From Imperialibacter sp. EC-SDR9 (GTDB taxonomy: Bacteria > Bacteroidota > Bacteroidia > Cytophagales > Cyclobacteriaceae), in the NCBI RefSeq assembly GCF_902498805.1, contig NZ_LR701576.1, positions 186,001 through 250,000 of the forward strand: a stretch of 64,000 nt of DNA, given 5' to 3'. A program made the translations under genes and the position numbers. Shown piece by piece: positions 24,805 through 32,503 of this stretch. How positions within the stretch are numbered: the first letter of the stretch is position 1; the number at the start of each line of letters is the position of its first letter. The notes under the pieces were generated by a model. It saw only the letters and a program-made list of their open reading frames with translations. It was not told the DNA's origin and searched no databases.

Positions 24805-26637
24805 TTAATTGGAATGCACCATAAAAAAGTTTCTCAGATAGTCTTTCTCAGGCTTGTCGACAGTACTAAGTAGTTCCTCAATTTTCTTCTTAAAACTCCA
24901 TATGGTATTGCGCCGCAGGTCCAACATTTCAGAAAGCTGGTCCAGGGTGAATCGCTCACTTTGGTTGTTGGTTACGTACAAAATGTAGAACGCCTTTTCG
25001 ATAGGAAAACGGATGCCATGAAAAATGGTATTGCTGGTGACAGACTCAATATAGCCGCATCTGCTGCAGCGTCGGGAAAAATGATCCTTGCCAGTGATGT
25101 ACTTGTCATTGTTACACTTGTTGCACTTGAACGACTCCTCCCACTTGATCCTCTCCAGGAACCTGTAGCAGCTCAATTTGTCAGGAAATATGCCATTAAA
25201 CTCGTCCAGTGTAAGGTTTTTGTTCACCAGCCTGTTCTGCAATATCTCCTTGATGTTGTTTTTCAGTTTCCAGTTGTCAAGATCGAGAATGGAGTTGATT
25301 TGCGAAATCTCCTTGGTTTGAGCAGTCAGCTTCTCATTCACCTCCCTCAACAGGTTGTTTTTGTCTTCCATCTCAATGGTTCTCAACCTTATCCGCTGCT
25401 CCAACTCCTTGTTGACCTTGTCTTTCAGGCTCATATTTTCCTCATGCTGCTTAATAATCCTGAACAACGCCCTGTCCCTCATGCTTTTCAAAATCCTCAC
25501 CCGGTCGCTGAGTGCAAAAGACAAAAAAAGCATTTCTACGACAAAAGAAACATGCAGGCTGTAGTACGACGGAATGCTGATCGGGATAACAGACAGCATC
25601 ACCATGGCCTTGACCAGGAAGCCTAAGAACAAAAACCCGTAAGCCACCACGAAGAACCTGGCCGGCTTGTAGCCCCTTGCCCAAACATATATGCTTGCAT
25701 AGAAAATGATGGAAAGCGGTATGATTTCAATATTTCGAAGCTGAAAAAGCTCATGATCAAACACCAGCGCAAACACAAACCACAAGGCTCTCAGGATGAG
25801 TACGGCGTCAATAATTTTGGTCAGCTTGGGAGCTCTGGCCGTGACGTTGAGAAACTTCCTTGAAAATAGAATAGACCAGAAAATAACTGAGAAAAGAGCC
25901 ACCCCATGGGCCACCTGGTTCCATTCGGGCCAGTTGGGCCACAGGTACTGGTAAGCAATGCCATCCACACACATGGCGAACACCCCCACACTCAGGATGT
26001 AGAAGGTGTAGTAGAGGTTCTTGATTTCACGAATGGCTATGTAAATGAGGATGTTGTACAAAATGATCATCAGGATCATTCCATAAAAAATGCCATACAG
26101 GAAGTACTCGTTGAGGGCATAGTGCACAAACTGGTTGATAGTGCGAAGCACGATGCGTATATCAACGTAGGCGTGCGACTCAATTCTGAAGTAAAAGGTT
26201 TGCACTCCTTCAAGCCGGTCATTAATGAGGACTTCAAAATTTTTGTGCTCAAATGTTTTCTGCTCAAAAGGAAACTGGTCTCCAAACTGTAGCAGGCGAT
26301 AATCACCTTGCACCGTGGGAACGTAAGCCCTCAGATTATCAATGGTTTGATCATAAAACTCAATGAGCCATTGCTCCTGATTGTCTTTTGGGATGTAGAG
26401 CCGCACCTTGACCCAGTAGGCCGATGAGGGATTGTAATCTCTGGGCTGGAAGGAGGCGTTGGTATGAAAGCGCTGCTCCCTTACCTCTTCAAAGGTCAGC
26501 GACCTTGTGCTGTCCTCAATGTATTCCAGTTCCTGAATAAACAGGATTCGTTCTCCGTCGATGGTGCTGATATCATAAACCGGTGGATAGGAAATCCAGT
26601 TAGTGAAAAATGCTATGAGGAATGAGAAAACAACCAT
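24805..26637 (-). CDS. 7TM-DISM receptor fused to an IS1595-type transposase zinc ribbon/HTH
   Basis: I start at the ATG at 26637 (MVVFSFLIAFFTNWIS), giving 610 residues; a GTG 30 codons upstream is also open. Order: N-terminal helix, extracellular 7TMR-DISMED2 beta domain (~40-160: LYIPKDNQEQWLIEFYDQTI), seven helices (~170-375), a coiled coil (~395-470) and a C-terminal region with FPDKLSCYRFLERIKW, zinc cysteines near 505, 508, 524 and 527 (CNKC...CSRC), SNTIFHGIRFPIEKAFYILY and a helix-turn-helix LDQLSEMLDLRRNTIWSFKK. That last part copies the DNA-binding half of IS1595 transposases; no DDE catalytic domain follows. Predicted membrane-bound transcription regulator sensing a glycan signal, same strand and directly upstream of susC. 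Confidence 0.8.
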   Translation of the reverse strand: MVVFSFLIAFFTNWISYPPVYDISTIDGERILFIQELEYIEDSTRSLTFEEVREQRFHTNASFQPRDYNPSSAYWVKVRLYIPKDNQEQWLIEFYDQTIDNLRAYVPTVQGDYRLLQFGDQFPFEQKTFEHKNFEVLINDRLEGVQTFYFRIESHAYVDIRIVLRTINQFVHYALNEYFLYGIFYGMILMIILYNILIYIAIREIKNLYYTFYILSVGVFAMCVDGIAYQYLWPNWPEWNQVAHGVALFSVIFWSILFSRKFLNVTARAPKLTKIIDAVLILRALWFVFALVFDHELFQLRNIEIIPLSIIFYASIYVWARGYKPARFFVVAYGFLFLGFLVKAMVMLSVIPISIPSYYSLHVSFVVEMLFLSFALSDRVRILKSMRDRALFRIIKQHEENMSLKDKVNKELEQRIRLRTIEMEDKNNLLREVNEKLTAQTKEISQINSILDLDNWKLKNNIKEILQNRLVNKNLTLDEFNGIFPDKLSCYRFLERIKWEESFKCNKCNNDKYITGKDHFSRRCSRCGYIESVTSNTIFHGIRFPIEKAFYILYVTNNQSERFTLDQLSEMLDLRRNTIWSFKKKIEELLSTVDKPEKDYLRNFFMVHSN

Positions 26638-26748
26638 GAGCTGGAATTTGACGGCCTTGCAGGTTTTAAAGTTAACATTTTTCAAGCCACTTGATAAGAA
26701 AACGCACAACCAGTTGCTCAATTGCACGCTTCGGGCTTACCTTTCGAA

Positions 26749-27036
26749 ATGGACTTTCAAATCAACGCTTTCGATTTCACTGATGCAGCCGCCATCAGCA
26801 GGCGCATGGCCGTACGCCAGGCACATCTGGACAACGCCAAAAAGATGAAGGCAGCCGGCCACCTGATAGCAGGCGGCGCTATGCTGGATGCTTCAGGCAA
26901 AATGATAGGCTCCACACTCTACCTCCGGTTCGATAACAGAGAAGAGGCAGATGCCTATATCGCTTCCGACCCCTACACCACCGGAAAAGTGTGGGACAAA
27001 ATAGAAGTCAAGACCATTCGCTTGGTGGATTTATAG
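26749..27036 (+). CDS. YciI-like protein (YCII domain)
   Basis: Start at the ATG at 26749 (MDFQINAFDFTDA), 95 residues; an upstream TTG is unlikely. Ferredoxin-like alpha/beta fold typical of YciI: RQAHLDNAKKMKAAGHLIAGGAMLDASGKMIGSTLYLRF, EEADAYIASDPYTTGKVW. The His near residue 27 and the Asp of SDPY are the conserved pair of this family. Cytoplasmic, biochemical role of the family is poorly known (possible dehydrochlorinase/muconolactone-isomerase-like). Divergent from the receptor gene with 111 bases between. Confidence 0.85.
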   Translation: MDFQINAFDFTDAAAISRRMAVRQAHLDNAKKMKAAGHLIAGGAMLDASGKMIGSTLYLRFDNREEADAYIASDPYTTGKVWDKIEVKTIRLVDL

Positions 27037-27037
27037 G

Positions 27038-27961
27038 CTATCGCTTCAAAGGCACTACTGCCACCTCCTTCAAAGTCCGGTAGTTCCTCACAATAGTGAG
27101 CTTCACTTGCTTGTCTACCTTCTCATGCGAAAGCTTCCTAAAAAGATCTGTCGATGAGGTGATGTCTTCGCCATCGAGCTGAAGAATAATGTCGCCTTCC
27201 AGCAGGTCGGCACGGAAAGCAGGTGAATCCTTTTCAATTTTAGTCACCATCAAGCCCCTGGTGGATTCCAGTTTGTAGAAATTGATCAATCGTGGGTGTA
27301 AATCAATTTCCTGAATCAACACCCCCAGAAAAGCCTTTTCCACCTTGCCATGCCGGATGAGCTGGCCGGCAATGTCTTTGGCCAGGTTAATATCAATCGA
27401 AAAGCTTAGCCCCTGCGCCCTCGCAATGATGGCAGTATTTACCCCCACCACTTCGCCACTGGTATCAATCATAGGTCCGCCAGAGTTGCCGGGGTTGAGG
27501 GCTGCATCGCTTTGTATCACACTGTCGATCAGCCGTCCGCTTTGAGTCCGCAGCGACCTACCTAAAGCGCTCACTACCCCTGCTGTTACAGAATGCTGAT
27601 AGCCCAGTGGGTTGCCAATAGCAATTACCCACTGCCCAATATTGAGCTTTGAAGAGTCGCCGAGTGTGGCTGGCGTAAAGTTGCCTCCGTAAATCTTCCC
27701 CACCGCCAGGTCAGCGTCCGGATCTTCACCGACCACAAAGCCTTCTTCCCTTGTCCCGTCCAGTAATGTCACGGTGAGTTTATCGGCGCCATGGATCACA
27801 TGGCTGTTGGTAAGAAACAGGCCATCGGATGAGAAGATGAACCCGGAACCTGAGCCGCCGGGCTGTAGCTTCCCATCCTTCGTTTTCTGGACATCAATTT
27901 TTATTACAGCATTTTTCGCCTTGTTTACGGCGTTGTATATGAGCTTCGAGAAATTGTCCAT
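27038..27961 (-). CDS. HtrA/DegP-like serine protease with one PDZ domain, no signal peptide
   Basis: A 307-residue S1C protease. Catalytic triad is visible as H54 (TNSHVIH), D84 (DADLAV) and S160 (NPGNSGGP). A PDZ domain fills ~205-300 (GLMVTKIEKDSPAFRADLLEGDIILQLDGE). The protein begins MDNFSKLIYNAVNKAKNAVIKID with no hydrophobic segment, so it appears cytoplasmic or anchored by partners, unlike canonical periplasmic DegP. No better upstream start with a signal is seen in this frame. Single PDZ as in DegS. Role in protein quality control inferred from family. Confidence 0.9.
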   Translation of the reverse strand: MDNFSKLIYNAVNKAKNAVIKIDVQKTKDGKLQPGGSGSGFIFSSDGLFLTNSHVIHGADKLTVTLLDGTREEGFVVGEDPDADLAVGKIYGGNFTPATLGDSSKLNIGQWVIAIGNPLGYQHSVTAGVVSALGRSLRTQSGRLIDSVIQSDAALNPGNSGGPMIDTSGEVVGVNTAIIARAQGLSFSIDINLAKDIAGQLIRHGKVEKAFLGVLIQEIDLHPRLINFYKLESTRGLMVTKIEKDSPAFRADLLEGDIILQLDGEDITSSTDLFRKLSHEKVDKQVKLTIVRNYRTLKEVAVVPLKR

Positions 27962-28078
27962 TCAAATATCCTTTCGTTTGGTTCAGCTATCACAAAAGAA
28001 TATCCATTTGGTATAAAGCTGCCAGAAAGGCCATATCACAGGTATCAAGCGATACTAATCAGGAAAAAATGGCAGCCA

Positions 28079-28279
28079 CTACCTTTCGACGATGGAAAAG
28101 TCGTTACCCCGTCCGAACCGCAGAAGATCCGACATAAAATATTCTTCCAGGGTGTGGATATCTTTTAACCTGAACTCGTGCCTGTCCACTATCTCCATTA
28201 GTTCAAAGTCAAAAACCTCCCGATAATTCACCAGTCTGTATTTTTTACCTACCCTTAAGCTGTTGAACGCAATGCCCAT
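28079..28279 (-). CDS. Small conserved-looking protein of unknown function (66 aa)
   Basis: Sequence MGIAFNSLRVGKKYRLVNYR continues into a beta-rich, charged chain (FDFELMEIVDRHEFRLKDIHTLEEYFMSDLLRFGRG). It resembles a small SH3-like barrel, with an even codon pattern. It stands alone between the protease gene and a divergent lipoprotein gene. No family recognised. Confidence 0.6.
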   Translation of the reverse strand: MGIAFNSLRVGKKYRLVNYREVFDFELMEIVDRHEFRLKDIHTLEEYFMSDLLRFGRGNDFSIVER

Positions 28280-28446
28280 AGAAGAAGAAAAAAAGTTTTG
28301 TAAGAAATTACAAGATTAGGACTGCGATTAGATTTAGCCAAACGCAGGTATACATAAAGTAATGTGATATTTTAATAAGAGGTCAAAATGTGTTAAAATT
28401 GAATAACCAATGTTACCTATCGAGCGAACCGTTCACTATGCAAGCC

Positions 28447-29358
28447 ATGAAAACTAACCTTACCAAACTAGGGGCTCTATCAATTATAGTCTCATTTTTT
28501 CTTTTTTCAACATCATGTGGTTCTTCCGACAAATCGAAAGACAATGCTGAAGACCTGGCTGCCGCAGAGTTTGATGCAGCAGAGCAGGAACTCGAAAATG
28601 AAATCGACAAAGTCATACACGACCTGCCTTCTCCGTCAGAAGTACCCTTTCTTCTGGAGGCTACTGGTGCCGATTTCAGAGCAGAATTTGTTAACGACCT
28701 GAGCAAAATAGAGAGCTACCTTACCTCCAACGACAAGTCTGCCCTTAACCTCGGCATCTACGCCGCCGATATAGGCTATCTTTCCTCATACAACCAGGCC
28801 CAGGAGGCGCTGGACTACATGGAAGGCTGCCAAAAAATGGCCGACAAAATCGGCATTGCTTCAGCGTTTGATATGTCGCTCCTTGCCCGGTTTGAAAAGA
28901 GCATTGGAAACAATGACTCACTGGCTCTCATTATCAATGAGGCCATTAAGGTGGCTGAAGAGAAGCTGGAAGCCGGCGACAGGCTTACCATGGCAGCCCT
29001 TGTTTTAGCGGGCTCCTTTGTGGAAGGCCTGTATATTTCTACTCAGGTAATTGAACAGTACCCAGCCGACCAGCTAAGTGAGAGCAACCGGGACTTGATC
29101 CTTGAGCCGCTGATGAGGATAGTGCTGAATCAAAAAATAGCGCTGCTAGATCTTATTTCCGTTCTCAAGCACGTAGAGCAAGACGAAACCATTGCCAACG
29201 TGATCTCCGAAATGAATATCTTGAGGTTTCAGTATGAAGAGTTGGCCGAACTGGAGCAAAAAATAAACAATAACAAAGGAGGCGTGGTTCTGCATCAGCA
29301 TGACCTTCAAAAACTTGCCACTGAAATAGAAAGGGTGAGAAAAGACATTACCGGTTAA
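28447..29358 (+). CDS. Hypothetical helical lipoprotein
   Basis: Start at the ATG at 28447 (MKTNLTKLGALSIIVSFFLFSTSCGSSDKSK), a lipoprotein signal; 303 residues. Almost entirely helical, with acid-rich segment after the signal (EDLAAAEFDAAEQELENEIDKV), ATGADFRAEFVNDLSKIESYL and LNLGIYAADIGYLSSYNQAQEALDYMEG. The LGIYAADLGY style is frequent in Bacteroidota lipoproteins of unknown function. It has its own strong terminator, so it is a separate transcript from the transporter operon that follows. Confidence 0.7.
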   Translation: MKTNLTKLGALSIIVSFFLFSTSCGSSDKSKDNAEDLAAAEFDAAEQELENEIDKVIHDLPSPSEVPFLLEATGADFRAEFVNDLSKIESYLTSNDKSALNLGIYAADIGYLSSYNQAQEALDYMEGCQKMADKIGIASAFDMSLLARFEKSIGNNDSLALIINEAIKVAEEKLEAGDRLTMAALVLAGSFVEGLYISTQVIEQYPADQLSESNRDLILEPLMRIVLNQKIALLDLISVLKHVEQDETIANVISEMNILRFQYEELAELEQKINNNKGGVVLHQHDLQKLATEIERVRKDITG

Positions 29359-29392
29359 TTGAAAAAAAATATTAAAGTTTTGACCCTTCATC

Positions 29393-29427
29393 AAAGCATT
29401 GAACATTCCATTCAATGCTTTTTTTAT
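29393..29427 (+). terminator. Intrinsic terminator after the helical lipoprotein gene
   Basis: AAAGCATTGAA (29393-29403), 7-base loop, TTCAATGCTTT (29411-29421), then a run of T. A perfect 11-bp stem 35 bases after the stop and 38 bases before the next gene's start. Confidence 0.92.
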
Positions 29428-29464
29428 ATTTAGAGGCGCCCCGACCACAACCGACAATTTTGCC

Positions 29465-32400
29465 ATGAGCGAACAACTACTTAAAGCGATTATACACCTG
29501 CTGGCAATTGTAGCCAAGGAAGACGACGTGACGGACGACGAACGGCTATCCATCCTGCAGTTTCTTGAGGAAAACATAAGCAGGCAGGATCAGGACAAGT
29601 ACATGAACTTTTTCGATAGCCTCACAGCCGAAATGCTTCAGAAAGAAAATTTCGACGACAAGGCCGAAATCATATCGCTTACCGAGGGCATCAACAAAGA
29701 GCTTACCCAGTCGCAGAAAATAGTAGTAATGATTGACCTCCTGGAGGTAATTGTTGCCGACGGAGAAATCAGTGAGCGGGAGAAGGAGTTGGTTTATTTC
29801 ATTGGGGATCGGTTCAATATTAAAGACCCCGCTATTGATCTGATGAAAAAGTTTGTCATGTATACGGATCGCTCCAAGCTTGACAACACCAACATATTAG
29901 TGGCAGATGATGGCATGGAGATTAGCCCTGCTAAATCTCATCACATTACACTGGACGGCCTCCCCGGCTTTATCGCCATCCTCCGTATTCCTGTCATTGA
30001 AAACTACTTCATCAAATATGTAGGAAAGGCATCTCTGCATCTCAACGGCATCCACCTGAAGAGCAACAGGATACAAGCGTTTTCTTCAGGAAGCAGTGTG
30101 CGGAGCAGGATATCGAAATCGCTTTACTACAGCGATGTGGTGTCAAAATTCAGAAACGAAACGGCTTCGACCAAAATCAGCTTTCAGGCAGACAACGTGT
30201 CCTTTAAGTTCAGGAATGGTAAGCTGGGCCTGCAAAATATCAATATAGCAGAAGATGGTGGAAAACTCATTGGCTTAATGGGCGGCAGCGGCGCTGGCAA
30301 ATCCACGCTGCTAAACGTGCTAAACAGTACCGAAAAACCTTCTGAGGGATCAGTGCTGATCAATGGCATCGATGTACACAAGGATGGAAAAAAGATAGAA
30401 GGCGTTATTGGCTACGTGCCACAGGATGATCTGCTGATAGAAGAGTTGTCAGTTTATCAAAACCTCTTTTATGCAGGCAAGCTTTGCTTTACCGACAAAA
30501 CCGACGAGCAAATTGACGAGTTAGTCATGAAAACGCTCCAATCGCTGGGCCTTATCGAAACCAGGGATTTGAAAGTGGGTTCTCCTCTTCAAAAAACCAT
30601 CAGCGGCGGACAACGTAAGCGGCTGAATATTGGCCTGGAGCTACTCCGGGAGCCTTCTGTCCTCTTTGTGGATGAACCAACCAGTGGACTATCTTCAAGA
30701 GACTCTGAGAACATCATGGACCTGCTAAAGGAGCTCTCTCTTAAGGGGAAAATGGTATTCGTTGTCATCCACCAGCCATCGTCGGAGATTTTCAAAATGT
30801 TTGACAAGCTGGTAATCCTCGACGTGGGCGGCTACCAGATCTACTATGGCAACCCTGTGGATGCGGTGATCTACTTCAAAAACATTGTGAACCTGGTAGA
30901 TGCGGAACGAGGCGAATGTGTAGAATGCGGCAATGTTAATCCGGAGCAAATCTTCAACATCATCGAAACCAAGGTGGTGAATGAGTACGGGCACGTCACC
31001 GACAAACGAAAGTTCCAACCCCTCGACTGGTACAGTTTTTTCAAAAAGCACATTACCCTGCCTAAAGTAGAGCCAGAACCATCGCTGCCCGAAAAAACGC
31101 TCAGCATACCCAACAAGCTTAAGCAGATAAGAATCTTCGCTACAAGAGACCTCTTGTCCAAGTTTTCCAACCAGCAGTACCTGGCTATTAACTTGCTGGA
31201 GGCGCCTCTGCTGGCAGCCCTCCTGGCCTACATCGTGAGGTACTACGACCCCGCCAAATCATACAGCTTCTATGAGAACCTCAACATAGTGGCCTTTTTC
31301 TTCATGAGTGTGATTGTAGCATTGTTCATGGGCCTAACAGTAAGCGCCGAAGAGATCATTAAAGACAGTAAAATCCTGAAAAGGGAGGCATTTCTTCATC
31401 TGAGCAGAATGAGCTACCTGGTTTCCAAGCTGCTGATTCTTTTTTCATTCTCTGCCATCCAAACCCTGTTCTATGTGCTCATAGGCGACTGGATTCTCGA
31501 GATTGACGGTATGACGTGGTCTTACTGGTTAGTGCTGTTTTCAGTTTCTTGCTTCGCCAACGTGCTGGGGCTAAATATTTCATCTGCTTTCAATTCTGCC
31601 ATTACGATCTACATCATCATTCCCATCCTGCTCATTCCTCAGCTAATTTTAAGCGGCGTGGTGGTAAACTTCGACAAGCTCAACCCAACGTTTGCCAATA
31701 ACACCAAAGTGCCAATCATTGGTGAAATAATGGCCTCACGGTGGGCCTTCGAGGCCCTGGCTGTCACCCAGTACAAGGACAACCCCTTCACCAGCCAGTT
31801 TTATCAGTTTGATAAAGACATGGCCCAGTCGGAGTACAAAACGGTGTATTGGGCTCCCAAGCTGGAAGCAGCACTGGAGTATTGCCATAACGTAACTGAA
31901 AAGGAGAAATATGCCGCTTCGCTCGAAGAGAGATTTACACTACTCCGTAACGAGTTGGGCAAAGAACTAGATGTGATCGGCTACGACAAGCTACCTTCCT
32001 ACGAAAGGCTGAACATAAAGGACTTTGATGAAGCCACTTTTGAGGCAAGCATGGACTTTATGAAAGCCATGAGAAAGTTCTACAATAATCGATACAATAA
32101 GGCTTTCAAAGAAAAAGACGAAACCGTTCAGTCACTTACAAAAACCGATGAGGAGAGGCAGGAGTACATTGCATTGAAAAATGAGTATGAAAATGAAAGC
32201 ATTGGGCAGATGGTGAAAAACACTGCCGTGCAGGAAAGAATCATCGAAAAAAGAGGTCACCTTATTCAAAAAATATACCCTATTTATAGCAGGCCTCATC
32301 CTTTGCACCCACTCGACTTCAGAACTGGGTTCTTTGTGCCGGAAAAGCACTTTCTCGGCACGTACTACCCCACCCTGTACTTCAACGCCGCCATTATCTG

Positions 32401-32503
32401 GGTGATGAGTATCATCCTTATCACCACTCTTTATTTTGATATACCCAAAAAAGTAATGAAGGGATTCAGCGGAGTCCCCTCTATGCGAAAACCAAAAAAA
32501 TGA
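29465..32503 (+). CDS. ABCG-type ATP-binding/permease fusion with N-terminal TerB-like domain
   Basis: Start at the ATG at 29465 (MSEQLLKAIIHLLAIVAKEDD), 1012 residues. Residues 1-130 are a helical TerB/co-chaperone-like domain (EDDVTDDERLSILQFLEENI, ADGEISEREKELVYFIGDRF). A beta region (FHA-like) precedes an ABC domain with Walker A GGSGAGKST, signature ISGGQRKRL, Walker B VLFVDEPTSGLSS and switch VVIHQPSSE. The C-terminal half holds ABC-2 membrane helices interrupted by a long cytoplasmic, helical, highly charged insertion (~790-950) before the last helix. Domain order NBD-TMD as in ABCG. Substrate unknown. Overlaps the next start by four bases (ATGA). Confidence 0.88.
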   Translation: MSEQLLKAIIHLLAIVAKEDDVTDDERLSILQFLEENISRQDQDKYMNFFDSLTAEMLQKENFDDKAEIISLTEGINKELTQSQKIVVMIDLLEVIVADGEISEREKELVYFIGDRFNIKDPAIDLMKKFVMYTDRSKLDNTNILVADDGMEISPAKSHHITLDGLPGFIAILRIPVIENYFIKYVGKASLHLNGIHLKSNRIQAFSSGSSVRSRISKSLYYSDVVSKFRNETASTKISFQADNVSFKFRNGKLGLQNINIAEDGGKLIGLMGGSGAGKSTLLNVLNSTEKPSEGSVLINGIDVHKDGKKIEGVIGYVPQDDLLIEELSVYQNLFYAGKLCFTDKTDEQIDELVMKTLQSLGLIETRDLKVGSPLQKTISGGQRKRLNIGLELLREPSVLFVDEPTSGLSSRDSENIMDLLKELSLKGKMVFVVIHQPSSEIFKMFDKLVILDVGGYQIYYGNPVDAVIYFKNIVNLVDAERGECVECGNVNPEQIFNIIETKVVNEYGHVTDKRKFQPLDWYSFFKKHITLPKVEPEPSLPEKTLSIPNKLKQIRIFATRDLLSKFSNQQYLAINLLEAPLLAALLAYIVRYYDPAKSYSFYENLNIVAFFFMSVIVALFMGLTVSAEEIIKDSKILKREAFLHLSRMSYLVSKLLILFSFSAIQTLFYVLIGDWILEIDGMTWSYWLVLFSVSCFANVLGLNISSAFNSAITIYIIIPILLIPQLILSGVVVNFDKLNPTFANNTKVPIIGEIMASRWAFEALAVTQYKDNPFTSQFYQFDKDMAQSEYKTVYWAPKLEAALEYCHNVTEKEKYAASLEERFTLLRNELGKELDVIGYDKLPSYERLNIKDFDEATFEASMDFMKAMRKFYNNRYNKAFKEKDETVQSLTKTDEERQEYIALKNEYENESIGQMVKNTAVQERIIEKRGHLIQKIYPIYSRPHPLHPLDFRTGFFVPEKHFLGTYYPTLYFNAAIIWVMSIILITTLYFDIPKKVMKGFSGVPSMRKPKK

